64,000 nt of DNA, taken from assembly GCA_963843085.1 (NCBI GenBank), contig CAWJJG010000010.1, positions 310,001 through 374,000 of the forward strand. Direction: 5' to 3'. Below, piece by piece: positions 31,289-40,050 of the stretch (the stretch's first letter is position 1; each line of letters opens with the position of its first letter). This DNA is from DASUPK01 sp963843085 (GTDB taxonomy: Bacteria > Actinomycetota > Thermoleophilia > Solirubrobacterales > 70-9). The translations under genes and the position numbers were made by a program. The notes below the pieces were generated by a model. It was given only the letters and a program-made list of their open reading frames with translations. It was not told the DNA's origin and did not search any database.

Positions 31289-33484
31289 GTGACCGACGAG
31301 CTCGCCCAGCCCAGCGCCGAGTCGACCGGCCCGGCGGCCGCGGGCGGCGGGGCGACGATCGTGCCGGAGGCCGTGCAGACGACGGCATCCGACCCCGACC
31401 TCACCGACCCGGCTCTCTACTTCAACCGCGAGCTCTCGTGGCTCGACTTCAACGACCGGGTTCTGCAGCTCGCCGAGGATCCGCAGATCCCCCTCCTCGA
31501 GCGCGTCAACTTCGCGTCGATCTACCAGGACAACCTGGACGAGTTCTTCATGGTGCGGGTCGCCGGCTTGCACGATCAGGTCGAGGGTAAGATCGACAAG
31601 CGCGGCGCCGACGGGATGGCCGCGTCGGACGTGATCGCGCTGATCCGCCAGCGGGCGATCGACTTGCGCCTGCGGCTCACCCGCTGCTTCGAGGATGAGA
31701 TCCAGCCCGCGCTCGCCGAGCACGGCATCCGGCTGATCGAGATGAGCGCCGCCAACGAGCGCGAGCGCGAGGAGGTCGAGCACCTCTTCCAAAGCCAGGT
31801 CTTCCCGGCCCTGACGCCGCTGGTGATCGGCCGCGGCCGGCCCTTCCCGTACATCTCCAACCTCTCGCTCAGCATCGGGGTTCTGCTGCGAAACCCCGAG
31901 AAGGACGAGGAGGTTGCCGCCAGGGTCAAGGTTCCGAAGGAGCTGCTGCGCCGGTTTTTGTCCGTCGGGGAGAACGGTCTCACCTTCATCCCGTTGGAGG
32001 AGGTGATCGCCGCCAACCTCGACGACCTCTTCCCGGGCATGGAGATCGTTCACCACTCGCTCTTCCGGGTCACCCGGGACACCGACTACGACGTCTCCGA
32101 CGAGGCCGACGACCTCCTGCTCGCCGTGGAGGAGGAGGTGCGCCGCCGGCGGTTCGGCGAGGTGGTGAGGCTCGAGGTCTCTCCCGACATGGAGCCGCGC
32201 CTGCGCGACCAGCTGGTCGAGGCGATGGACATCGAGGACCACCAGGTCTACGAGCCGCCCGGACTGCTCGGGATCGACGACCTGGTCGACATCTACGGCG
32301 TCCAGGGATTCCGCGAGCTCCGCTATCCCGTATGGCAGGGCGTCACGCCCGCGCAGCTTCAGCAGGGCAGCCGCACGCAGCGCGAGGTCGACGTCTTCGG
32401 CGCCATGCGCCAGGGCGACATCCTCGTCCACCATCCGTACGACTCCTTCTCCGGGTCGGTCGAGCGCTTCGTCCGCCAGGCCGTTGAGGACCCGAACGTC
32501 CTCGCGATCAAGCAGACGGTCTACCGCACCAGCGCGGACTCGCCCCTGGTGCCGGGGCTGATCGAGGCTTCGGAGCGCGGCAAGCAGGCGGTTTGCCTGG
32601 TGGAGCTCAAGGCGCGCTTCGACGAAAGCGCCAACATCCGATGGGCGAGGGCGCTGGAGGAGGCGGGCGTCCACGTGGTCTACGGGATTCCCGGCCTCAA
32701 GACCCACGTCAAGTGCGTCCTGGTGGCCCGCCGCGAGGGTGACGGCGTCCGGAACTACGTGCACATCGGGACCGGCAACTACAACCCGAAGACCGCGCGG
32801 ATCTACACCGATTTCGGGCTCTTCACCGCGAATCAGGAAATTGGCGACGACATCGCCGAGATGTTCAACTATCTGACGGGGTATGCGCGCCCGAGCGGCT
32901 ACCGGAAGGTGCTGGTCGCGCCGTTCAACCTGAAGGACGGGATCGTGGGCCAGATCGAGCGCACGATCGAGGCGCACTCGCCCGAGAACCCGGCCCGGAT
33001 CAGGATGAAGATGAACTCGCTGCTCGACCCACCCTGCATCAGGGCGCTCTACCGCGCCTCGCAGGCTGGAGTTGAGGTCGATCTGAACATCCGGGGCATC
33101 TGCGCGCTCCGCCCCGGGGTTCAGGGGGTCTCCGAGAACATCCGAGTCACGTCGATCGTCGGCAGGTTCCTCGAGCACTCCAGGATCTACTCGTTCGAGC
33201 GGCCTGACGAGACCCAGATCCTGATCGGCTCCGCCGATCTGATGCCGCGGAACCTCTACAACCGGGTGGAGCTCGTCACTCCCGTCGAGGATCCAGTGAA
33301 CCGCGACCAGCTCACGGACGCCCTCGACCGTGCCTTCGCCGACAACACCCACGCCTGGGGGCTCGGCAGCGACGGCGTCTGGTCGCGCCGGTCGACGAAC
33401 GGCGATCCGCCGCGCAGCCTTCAGGGCGAGCTGATGGAGCGCCACGCCAGGCGCGCTGAAGAGGCGGCCACGGCGACCGTCTGA
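31289..33484 (+). CDS. ppk1: Polyphosphate kinase 1
   Basis: A 731-residue enzyme with the full PPK1 architecture: N domain starting YFNRELSWLDFNDRVLQLA (about residue 45), H domain, and two phospholipase-D-like C domains. The autophosphorylated histidine is His473 in GLKTHVKC and the second catalytic histidine is His630 in FLEHSRIY; NYVHIGTGNYNPKTARIYTD is the other signature. It reversibly polymerises ATP gamma-phosphate into polyphosphate. The start is GTG 31289 by promoter spacing; GTG 31283 is an alternative. It is followed by the DUF47-Pit pair. Confidence 0.95.
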   Translation: MTDELAQPSAESTGPAAAGGGATIVPEAVQTTASDPDLTDPALYFNRELSWLDFNDRVLQLAEDPQIPLLERVNFASIYQDNLDEFFMVRVAGLHDQVEGKIDKRGADGMAASDVIALIRQRAIDLRLRLTRCFEDEIQPALAEHGIRLIEMSAANEREREEVEHLFQSQVFPALTPLVIGRGRPFPYISNLSLSIGVLLRNPEKDEEVAARVKVPKELLRRFLSVGENGLTFIPLEEVIAANLDDLFPGMEIVHHSLFRVTRDTDYDVSDEADDLLLAVEEEVRRRRFGEVVRLEVSPDMEPRLRDQLVEAMDIEDHQVYEPPGLLGIDDLVDIYGVQGFRELRYPVWQGVTPAQLQQGSRTQREVDVFGAMRQGDILVHHPYDSFSGSVERFVRQAVEDPNVLAIKQTVYRTSADSPLVPGLIEASERGKQAVCLVELKARFDESANIRWARALEEAGVHVVYGIPGLKTHVKCVLVARREGDGVRNYVHIGTGNYNPKTARIYTDFGLFTANQEIGDDIAEMFNYLTGYARPSGYRKVLVAPFNLKDGIVGQIERTIEAHSPENPARIRMKMNSLLDPPCIRALYRASQAGVEVDLNIRGICALRPGVQGVSENIRVTSIVGRFLEHSRIYSFERPDETQILIGSADLMPRNLYNRVELVTPVEDPVNRDQLTDALDRAFADNTHAWGLGSDGVWSRRSTNGDPPRSLQGELMERHARRAEEAATATV

Positions 33485-33512
33485 GGGCGCCTCCGCCCTC
33501 TGGGCCTCCTGC

Positions 33513-33518
33513 TAGGTT
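33513..33518 (+). promoter_or_regulatory. -10 element TAGGTT before the DUF47-pit operon
   Basis: Nine nt before ATG 33528, so transcription should start at or next to the start codon. It would let the Pit operon be expressed separately from ppk1. Confidence 0.45.
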
Positions 33519-33527
33519 GGCGCGCCC

Positions 33528-34148
33528 ATGGCCCGGTTCTCCCTCGTACCCAAGGACCGCGTCTTCTTCGACCTTTTCGCCGAGGCCGGTCAGAACACGC
33601 TCCGCACCTCCAAGCTCCTGCGAGACATGCTGGAGAAGTGGCCCGATGAGGAGGGCCTCTCACGCGACATCCTGAAAGCCGAGCAGGAGGGGGACCGGAT
33701 CACCCATGACATCGTCCAGCGGCTCAACACGACATTCGTCACCCCCATCGACCGCGAGGACATCCACACCCTCGCCACCCAGCTGGACGACATCGTCGAC
33801 CACATCGAGGAGGTCGCCGACTTCATGGGGCTGTACCAGATCGAGGCCCCGATGGACCAGGCGCTCGCGCTCGCCGAGGTCCTCGTCAAGGCGTGCGAGC
33901 AGCTCTACGGGCTGCTCCAGCATTTGCGTGGCTTCAAGGACCTCGACCACTACTGGATCGAGATCCACCGGCTGGAGAACGACGGGGACCGGATCTACCG
34001 CGATGCCGTGGCAGCCCTCTTCGCCGGGCGCATCGATCCGATGGTCGTGATCCGCTGGCGGGACATCTTCCTGCGGCTCGAGCGGGCGATCGATGCGACC
34101 GAGACCTCGGCGTCCATCGTCGAGGGCATCGTCATCAAGAACGCGTGA
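33528..34148 (+). CDS. DUF47 (PhoU-like) Pit accessory protein
   Basis: A 206-residue helical protein of the DUF47 family, related to PhoU, with conserved acidic clusters DREDIHTLATQLDDIVDHIEE-like (about residue 75) and IEIHRLENDGDRIYRDA (about residue 145). DUF47 proteins are encoded beside Pit phosphate transporters and probably modulate them. The Pit gene overlaps its stop (GTGA), which strongly supports this. Confidence 0.88.
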   Translation: MARFSLVPKDRVFFDLFAEAGQNTLRTSKLLRDMLEKWPDEEGLSRDILKAEQEGDRITHDIVQRLNTTFVTPIDREDIHTLATQLDDIVDHIEEVADFMGLYQIEAPMDQALALAEVLVKACEQLYGLLQHLRGFKDLDHYWIEIHRLENDGDRIYRDAVAALFAGRIDPMVVIRWRDIFLRLERAIDATETSASIVEGIVIKNA

Positions 34149-35248
34149 GCGCGAACGACATAGTCCTCGTGATCGTCGTGGGCACGGCGCTCCTCTTCGA
34201 CTTCACCAACGGCTTCCACGACACCGCCAACGTCGTCGCAACATCCATTTCGACCCACGCGATGCCACCGCGGATCGCGGTCGCGTACGCCTCGGTGTTC
34301 AACTTCCTCGGGGCCTTCATCTCGCTCGCGGTCGCCGCGACGGTGGCAACGGGAGTCGTGGATGCGAACGTGGTCACGCCCACTGTCGTGTTCGCCGGCC
34401 TGGTCGGGGCAATCGTCTGGAATCTCGCCACCTGGTACTTCGGCTTGCCGTCGAGCTCGTCACACGCCCTGATCGGCGGAGTGGTCGGCTCGACATTCGC
34501 GGCTGCCGGAGCCAACGCCATCCTGGCCGATGGTCTCCTCGGCAAGGTGCTGATTCCGGCCGTCATCGCACCGGTGCTCGCGTTTGTCGTCGGTGCGATC
34601 GCGATCAACATCATCTACGGCGTCCTCGGCAGAGAGCGGCCCGGGCCGGTGAATCGTGGATTCAGATTGGGACAGGTTGTATCGGGAGGCATGCTGGCGC
34701 TTGCTCACGGAACCAACGACGCCCAAAAGACGATGGGTGTGATCACGCTGGCCCTGATCGCCAACGGCACGCTCCCCTCTGATGCCGATGTTCCCACCTG
34801 GGTGGTGATCTCCGCGGCCACCGCGATCTCGCTGGGAACCTATGTGGGTGGCTGGAGGATCATCCGCACTACGGGCACGCGAATCATCAAGATGGATGCG
34901 GCGCAGGGTTTCTCGGCACAGGGGGCGGGGGCCGCGGTGATTCTCGCCTCCTCTCACTTCGGCTTCCCGCTCTCCACGACGCACGTGATCAACGGAGGCG
35001 TGATGGGGGCGGGAGCGGGCAAGAAGGTCTCCGCTGTCCGGTGGGGAGTCGCGGGCAACATCGTGGCCGCCTGGCTCCTGACGCTGCCCGCGGCAGCGGC
35101 GATGGGCGCGGCGACCTACGGTTTCTGCAGCATCTTCGGCAGCACTGCGGCGGGACCCGTGATCATCACCCTGCTCGGGATCGTCGCCCTCGGGCTCCTG
35201 TTCGCGCGCCGCTTGAGAGCCGAGCCGGTACCTGCGAGCGTGTCGTGA
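34145..35248 (+). CDS. pit: Low-affinity inorganic phosphate transporter Pit
   Basis: A 367-residue membrane protein of the PiT family. It carries both inverted-repeat signatures: FDFTNGFHDTANVVATSIST near the N terminus and ALAHGTNDAQKTMGVITLAL near residue 185, plus GLPSSSSHALIGG and FPLSTTHVINGGVMGAG. It imports metal-phosphate with protons. GTG 34145 overlaps the DUF47 stop by 4 nt. With Pst in the same window, the organism has both low- and high-affinity uptake. Confidence 0.93.
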   Translation: MSANDIVLVIVVGTALLFDFTNGFHDTANVVATSISTHAMPPRIAVAYASVFNFLGAFISLAVAATVATGVVDANVVTPTVVFAGLVGAIVWNLATWYFGLPSSSSHALIGGVVGSTFAAAGANAILADGLLGKVLIPAVIAPVLAFVVGAIAINIIYGVLGRERPGPVNRGFRLGQVVSGGMLALAHGTNDAQKTMGVITLALIANGTLPSDADVPTWVVISAATAISLGTYVGGWRIIRTTGTRIIKMDAAQGFSAQGAGAAVILASSHFGFPLSTTHVINGGVMGAGAGKKVSAVRWGVAGNIVAAWLLTLPAAAAMGAATYGFCSIFGSTAAGPVIITLLGIVALGLLFARRLRAEPVPASVS

Positions 35249-35252
35249 GCTG

Positions 35253-35492
35253 ATGGCGGCGACCATCGTCGAAACCAAAGAGCTCCTCCAGACCATCGCC
35301 GCCTCCCTCATCGCCGGCATCGGGGTCACCGCGGCGTTCTCGATCGTGATCTTCGGGATCACGCGATCGGCCGACATGGCCCGGAACGATCGCCCGGCGC
35401 TCGCAACCGCCGCGGCGGGGCTCGCGGTGCTGGCCGGAGCGATGGTGATCGCCGCGATCGTCTTTGGCATCGTCGTGATGACCACGAAGTAG
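35253..35492 (+). CDS. Two-span small membrane protein (79 aa)
   Basis: A 79-residue protein with two membrane helices (about residues 15-34 and 50-74) separated by a short charged loop (TRSADMARNDRPAL). No family is recognised. ATG 35253 is 4 nt after the pit stop, and the next gene starts 6 nt after its own stop, so it belongs to the Pit operon and may support the transporter. Confidence 0.65.
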   Translation: MAATIVETKELLQTIAASLIAGIGVTAAFSIVIFGITRSADMARNDRPALATAAAGLAVLAGAMVIAAIVFGIVVMTTK

Positions 35493-35498
35493 AGACCC

Positions 35499-36008
35499 GT
35501 GGCCGACGACGAGATCACCTATGAGACGCGCCGGAATCCGGATACCGGCCGGCTCGAGAGCGAGGAGGAGCGCGCAGACCGAAATCTGTCCGACCTCCTG
35601 CAGGAGCTGCGCGTCGCGCTGCCCGGCGTCCAGGTCCTCTTCGCGTTCCTTCTCACGGTCCCGTTCAGCCAGCGCTTCACCGACCTGAGCGATTTCGAGC
35701 AGAAGCTCTACTTCGGGGTGTTGATCTGCGTTGCCCTGGCGACGGTGATGCTCGTCGCTCCCACGGCCGGCCATCGCATCCTGTTCCGCCGGCAGCAGAA
35801 GGAGTTCATCGTCACGATCTCCAACACGCTCGCCCTTGCCGGCCTCCTGCTCCTCGCGATCGGCATGACCGGCGCGATTGCCTTGATCAGCAACTTCATC
35901 TTCGGGACGACCACCGCCCTGATCAGCACCATCGTCATGGCGGCCGCCTACGCGGGCTTCTGGTACCTCGGCCCGCTCCGGAGAAGAGCGCAGCTCCCAC
36001 CGCGTTGA
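35499..36008 (+). CDS. Four-span membrane protein, DUF6328-like
   Basis: A 169-residue protein with a hydrophilic N terminus (about 45 residues) and four membrane helices. LSDLLQELRVALPGVQVLFAF followed by LTVPFSQRFTDLSDFEQKLY is what I recall for the DUF6328 family common in Actinobacteria; function is unknown. GTG 35499. The next gene's TTG overlaps its stop, so it is translated within the same operon. Confidence 0.65.
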   Translation: MADDEITYETRRNPDTGRLESEEERADRNLSDLLQELRVALPGVQVLFAFLLTVPFSQRFTDLSDFEQKLYFGVLICVALATVMLVAPTAGHRILFRRQQKEFIVTISNTLALAGLLLLAIGMTGAIALISNFIFGTTTALISTIVMAAAYAGFWYLGPLRRRAQLPPR

Positions 36009-37129
36009 AGATCCTGATCTTCAGCGCCTCGATCGGAGAGGGCCATGACCTCCCGGCCCGCGTGCTCGCCCAGGGCATCGAGCGGGAGGTGCCCGGGACG
36101 GAGATCGAGATCGTCGATTCCCTGGCCGTGGTCGGGTGGATCACCCGCAGGCTGGTCATGGACAGCTCGCGATTTCACTCCAAGTTGGGCAGCTGGTTCT
36201 TCGATCTCTCCTACAGGCTGATCACCGACGTGCGGCCAACACGCTGGTTCGCGGGTCACCTGACCCAATGGCTGGCCGCCAGGAAGATCCGCCGCGCCGT
36301 GTCGGAGAGGGACCCCGACATCGTCATCTCGACCTACCCGGGTACCACCGAGGTACTGGGAGACCTCAGAGCGAAGGGCAGGATCGATATGCCAGTCGCC
36401 TCCGCGATCACGGACCTGGCCGCGCTTCGCTACTGGGCCCATCCAGGCATCGACCTCCACCTCATCACCCACCCCGAGTCTGAGGAAGAGGTCCGGCAGA
36501 TCGCCCCGGACAGCGAGATCGCCTGCGTTCGCGGGCTCACCGACGAGCGCTTCTACGAGCCGCGCAGCCAGGCCGACGCGCGTCGCGAGCTCGGCCTGCC
36601 GGAGGACGGACCGATGGTGATCGTGTCGGGTGGCGGCTGGGCCGTCGGAGACCTTGAGGGAGCAGCCGAGGAGGCACTCGGGATCCCCGGTTCGACCATC
36701 GTCTGCCTCTGCGGGCGAAACGACGGTCTGCGTTCGGATCTGGCCGAGCATTTCGCGGGCGAGCCGCGAGTGAGGGTCGAGGGCTTCACCGACCGGATGC
36801 CCGACTGGTTCGCCGCGGCGGACGTGCTCGTCCACTCGACAGCGGGCCTGACAGTGCTCGAGGCGTTGATGGAGGGCTGCGGCGTCGTCTCCTACGGATG
36901 GGGCCGCGGGCACGTCCGCGTGAACAATGCGGCGTACCAGCGGTTCGGCTTGGCCGAGGTCGCCAGTTCTCGAAAGGACCTGGGGGAGGCGCTGGTGCGG
37001 GCGCTCGCGTCGAGTGGGGCGCCCGACGAGTCCTTCGACACCCTGCCCACCGCGGCCTCAGCCGTCCTCGGCCTCGCCGGTGGCGAGCTGGGCGACGGCC
37101 GGAGAGCTCGCCAGCAGGCCGGCGCCTAG
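36005..37129 (+). CDS. GT28/MGDG-synthase-like glycosyltransferase
   Basis: A 374-residue GT-B enzyme of the MGDG synthase/UgtP group. The N-terminal lipid-binding half opens ILIFSASIGEGHDLPARVLAQ and contains RDPDIVISTYPGTTEVLG; the C-terminal nucleotide-sugar half has VIVSGGGWAVGDLEGA and VHSTAGLTVLEALMEGCGVV. Such enzymes transfer glucose or galactose to diacylglycerol. In a phosphate cluster this suggests glycolipids replacing phospholipids. The start is TTG 36005, overlapping the previous stop (TTGA). Its 3' end overlaps the convergent DMT transporter gene by 72 nt. Confidence 0.8.
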   Translation: MKILIFSASIGEGHDLPARVLAQGIEREVPGTEIEIVDSLAVVGWITRRLVMDSSRFHSKLGSWFFDLSYRLITDVRPTRWFAGHLTQWLAARKIRRAVSERDPDIVISTYPGTTEVLGDLRAKGRIDMPVASAITDLAALRYWAHPGIDLHLITHPESEEEVRQIAPDSEIACVRGLTDERFYEPRSQADARRELGLPEDGPMVIVSGGGWAVGDLEGAAEEALGIPGSTIVCLCGRNDGLRSDLAEHFAGEPRVRVEGFTDRMPDWFAAADVLVHSTAGLTVLEALMEGCGVVSYGWGRGHVRVNNAAYQRFGLAEVASSRKDLGEALVRALASSGAPDESFDTLPTAASAVLGLAGGELGDGRRARQQAGA

Positions 37130-37936
37130 GGCGACGGTCACCAGCGCCATCACGAGGACCGCCCCGCCCAGCGGGGTGTTGCTCCAGCTCTCGCCTCCGA
37201 CCAGAGGCGCCAGCACCACCGGGATCACGATCTGCATGACCAGCACCGTGGGCGCGACACGGGTGGCGGCGAACCGCTGAAGGGCGGTCGACTCGCTGAT
37301 CACCCCGATGAGCACGACGGCGGCGACGAGTGCGGCCCAGGCGACCACGGCCAGCAGGGCGCCCTCCGTGGCGTCCTGGGCGACGATCTTCGCGACGAAC
37401 GCCGCCATGCCGTCGGCCGCACCGGCGCTGGCGACCAGAAGCAGCATCGGGAAATTGCGGCGCGCTACCAGGCCGATCACGTATGGCATCACCGTCACGA
37501 CGGCCAGGATCGAGAGCGCGACCACGAGACCGGCGCCGCGCTCGACCTGGCTCGTTTCTCGGGGCGCCGCCCAGGCGAACACCCCGACCGAGGCGATAAT
37601 CAGCGCAACGGCGGCCATCTCTCTCGGACCGACATGCTCCCCGAGGATCCGCACGCCGAGAACGAGGAGCAGCACCAGGCCGAGGGCGAGCGTCGGCTGG
37701 ACCAGGGTCAGGGGCGCGTGGGCCAGCGCCAGGATCTGGAGCGGCCAGCCGAGCAGCGAGAGCAGCGTCGCGCCGACCCAGAGAGGACGCGTCAGCAGGT
37801 GGCCCATCAGGGACGGCTTCAGCGCCTTCTCGGCGGGCGCCTTGCGCGCTTCGATCGCCTGCAGCGCGTAGCCGGTCTCGTAGCAGCAGGCAGCCGCCAG
37901 CGCGAATCCGAAACCGAGAGCGAGCTCCCCATCCAT
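37058..37936 (-). CDS. DMT-superfamily membrane transporter
   Basis: A 292-residue protein with about nine or ten membrane helices in two related halves (LAHAPLTLVQPTLALGLVLL in the first, FAATRVAPTVLVMQIVIPVV in the second). It resembles the EamA-like/NIPA-like DMT transporters; the substrate is unknown. The start is ATG 37936; ATG 37948 (MVPLMDG) is possible. The 3' end overlaps the glycosyltransferase gene by 72 nt, an unusually long convergent overlap. Confidence 0.75.
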   Translation of the reverse strand: MDGELALGFGFALAAACCYETGYALQAIEARKAPAEKALKPSLMGHLLTRPLWVGATLLSLLGWPLQILALAHAPLTLVQPTLALGLVLLLVLGVRILGEHVGPREMAAVALIIASVGVFAWAAPRETSQVERGAGLVVALSILAVVTVMPYVIGLVARRNFPMLLLVASAGAADGMAAFVAKIVAQDATEGALLAVVAWAALVAAVVLIGVISESTALQRFAATRVAPTVLVMQIVIPVVLAPLVGGESWSNTPLGGAVLVMALVTVALGAGLLASSPAVAQLATGEAEDG

Positions 37937-38026
37937 CAGTGGCACCATCCTTCCATCCGCAAAGGACTTCTCATCGGCTCGGCCGTCGCCGCGGCCGCCT
38001 GGTGGACGCCGGCGCTCGCCCCGATC

Positions 38027-38647
38027 GTGCCGGCGGTCGCCGACGCCCTCGGGCTGGCGCGCCGGATCGACGATCCGGTCGGCGTGGCTCTGACCTTCGA
38101 CGACGGCCCGCATCCGGAGGGGACGCCCGCCGTTCTCGAGGCGCTGGCCGCACTGGACGCCAGGGCCACCTTCTTCCTCTGCGGCGAGCAGGTCGAGAGG
38201 GACCCGGCGCTGGCGGCGGAGATCGCCGCCGCCGGCCACACCGCCGCCGTCCACGGCCACCGGCACCGCAACATGCTGCGACTCGCCCCGAGGACGTTCG
38301 TCGAGGACCTGGAGCGGGGAATCGCCGCGATCGAGGACGCGGTCGGCCTGCGCCCCGAGCTCTACCGCCCGCCGTACGGGATCTTCAGCTATCCGGGGAT
38401 GGTCGAGGTGCAGGCGAGGGGCCTGCGCTCACTGCTCTGGTCGCGCTGGGGGCATGACTGGCGCGCGGGGAGAAGCGGGGCGGAGATCGCCGCGGAGGCC
38501 ACGCGCGAGCTGAACGGGGGCGACGTGCTGCTCCTCCACGATGCCGATCACTACAGCGAGCCCGGCTGCTGGCAGGGGACGGTCGCGGCGCTGCCGATGG
38601 TGGTGGAGAGGATCCGCTCGACGGGCCTGCGCCCGGTCGGTCTCTAG
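38027..38647 (+). CDS. Polysaccharide deacetylase (NodB homology, CE4)
   Basis: A carbohydrate esterase family 4 domain: VALTFDDGPHPEGTPAVLEA with the metal/catalytic Asp pair, VHGHRHRN as the His motif, RPPYGIFSYPG, and a C-terminal LLLHDADHY. It should remove N-acetyl groups from peptidoglycan or another envelope glycan. The start is uncertain. GTG 38027 is the first usual start codon, but the frame upstream from about 37955 encodes a hydrophobic anchor (GLLIGSAVAAAAWW) that looks real yet has no ATG, GTG or TTG. It is divergent from the DMT gene and overlaps the epimerase gene by 4 nt. Confidence 0.8.
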   Translation: MPAVADALGLARRIDDPVGVALTFDDGPHPEGTPAVLEALAALDARATFFLCGEQVERDPALAAEIAAAGHTAAVHGHRHRNMLRLAPRTFVEDLERGIAAIEDAVGLRPELYRPPYGIFSYPGMVEVQARGLRSLLWSRWGHDWRAGRSGAEIAAEATRELNGGDVLLLHDADHYSEPGCWQGTVAALPMVVERIRSTGLRPVGL

Positions 38648-40050
38648 CTCACCGTGTCGGTCGCGGTGTCGTCCTCGACCCAGCGGCTCGCCGCGGCCGC
38701 CACGACCAGCGCGATTGCGAGGCCCATTGCGACCAAGACGACAGTTCCGCGATGCGGCATGCCGAGGTGGAAGAAATGCCGGGTCGGCGGCAGGATCTCG
38801 AGGACCGCGAAGCCGGCGACGAGCCAGCCGGCGAAGATCGCCCCCCCGGGTGGGCGACCACTCCGGCCGAGCGGCACCAGGGAAAGCGCTGCAAGGATGG
38901 CCACGAGGCAGGTGATTGCGACGTAGCCGTTCTGATGCGTGCCGAAGTCGTCGCTGCGAATGTCGATTAGCGAGGGCACCAGGGTTCCCGCCAGGCAGGC
39001 GAGAGCGATCACCCAGGCGCTCGGCCAGCCCGAGGCGGAGGCACTCGGCCAGCCCGGAAGGTCGCTGACCTTCTCGATGGGTGCCCGGGTCTGCGCGGGC
39101 GCCGCCGCGACCGCGATGGCGCGCTCGGATGCGGGCTCGGCGGCTGGAGCGCGCTCGGGGGCGAGCCAGGACAGATACCGGCGGACGCCCTCGCTCAGCG
39201 GGGTGGAGGCCCGCCAGCCGAGCTCCTCGGCGGCTCGCTCGTTCGAGATCACTGCTCCTCCGAAGTCGCCGTTGCGGCCCGGCGTGTGGACGATCTCGGT
39301 GTCGTCGATCAGATCGGAGACGATGTCGGCCAGCTCGCGGATCGTCACGGCCTCGTCGCCGGCGAGGTTGTAGACACGGTTCTCCTCGCCCTCCTTGAGG
39401 CTGGCGACGATGCCCTCGGCCAGATCCTCGACGTAGACGAACCGGCGGGTCTGGAGTCCGTCGCCCGCGATCGTGAGCGGCTCGCCCTTCAGGGCCTTGG
39501 AGACGAAGATCGGGATCACCGCGGCCGGTCTGGCGCGCGGGCCGTACGGGATGCCGAAGCGCAGGATCGTGCACGGGACGTCGTAGAGCTCCGCGTACGA
39601 GGTGCAATACATCTCCCCCGCGAGCTTGCTCGCCGTGTAGAGGTGATCCGGCAGCCCGAGCGGAGCGTCCTCGTCGATCAGGCCGTCGCCCGAGGCGCCG
39701 TAGACCCAGATGGTCGAGCCGTAGACGACGCGGGTGTCCGTCGCCTTCGCCGCCTCCAGGACGGCCAGGGTTCCCCGGGAGTTGCACTCCTCGGCCTGGA
39801 CGGGCTCCTTGGCGACGATGCCGACGTCGGCGTAGGCGGCAAGATGGATGACGGCTTCGCAGTCCTCCATCGCGGCGCAGAGGGCGTCATGGTCGAAGAG
39901 GTCTCCGGTCACCGTGTCGACCGAGTCGGGCTCGTGGTGAGGGGACTCCTGCAGGTCGTAGATCCGCGGCTGGAAGCCCGCGTCGTAGAGCTTGTCGACG
40001 ACGTGCGAACCGATGAAGCCGGATCCGCCAGTGACCAGGACCTTGCTCAC
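38644..40050 (-). CDS. NAD-dependent sugar epimerase/dehydratase with C-terminal four-helix membrane domain
   Basis: A 468-residue protein. Residues 1-310 are an extended SDR: VLVTGGSGFIGSHVVDKL (NAD site), VIHLAAYADVG, and the catalytic YTASK (YxxxK) in HLYTASKLAGEM, typical of GalE/WbpP-like nucleotide-sugar enzymes. After an Ala/Pro linker, residues about 350-460 hold four membrane helices (WVIALACLAGTLVPS; YVAITCLVAILAALSLVPLG; two more), an unusual fusion. GTG 40050 has GGAGGAG just upstream and overlaps the aminotransferase stop. The pair probably builds a modified sugar for surface glycans. Confidence 0.82.
   Translation of the reverse strand: MSKVLVTGGSGFIGSHVVDKLYDAGFQPRIYDLQESPHHEPDSVDTVTGDLFDHDALCAAMEDCEAVIHLAAYADVGIVAKEPVQAEECNSRGTLAVLEAAKATDTRVVYGSTIWVYGASGDGLIDEDAPLGLPDHLYTASKLAGEMYCTSYAELYDVPCTILRFGIPYGPRARPAAVIPIFVSKALKGEPLTIAGDGLQTRRFVYVEDLAEGIVASLKEGEENRVYNLAGDEAVTIRELADIVSDLIDDTEIVHTPGRNGDFGGAVISNERAAEELGWRASTPLSEGVRRYLSWLAPERAPAAEPASERAIAVAAAPAQTRAPIEKVSDLPGWPSASASGWPSAWVIALACLAGTLVPSLIDIRSDDFGTHQNGYVAITCLVAILAALSLVPLGRSGRPPGGAIFAGWLVAGFAVLEILPPTRHFFHLGMPHRGTVVLVAMGLAIALVVAAAASRWVEDDTATDTVS

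Noticed and set aside
30719..33445. A 908-residue frame antisense to ppk1
   Set aside because: It mirrors the codon pattern of ppk1 on the other strand, as expected for high-GC DNA. It is Val/Leu/Arg/Asp-rich with no domain, and PPK1 on the plus strand is certain.
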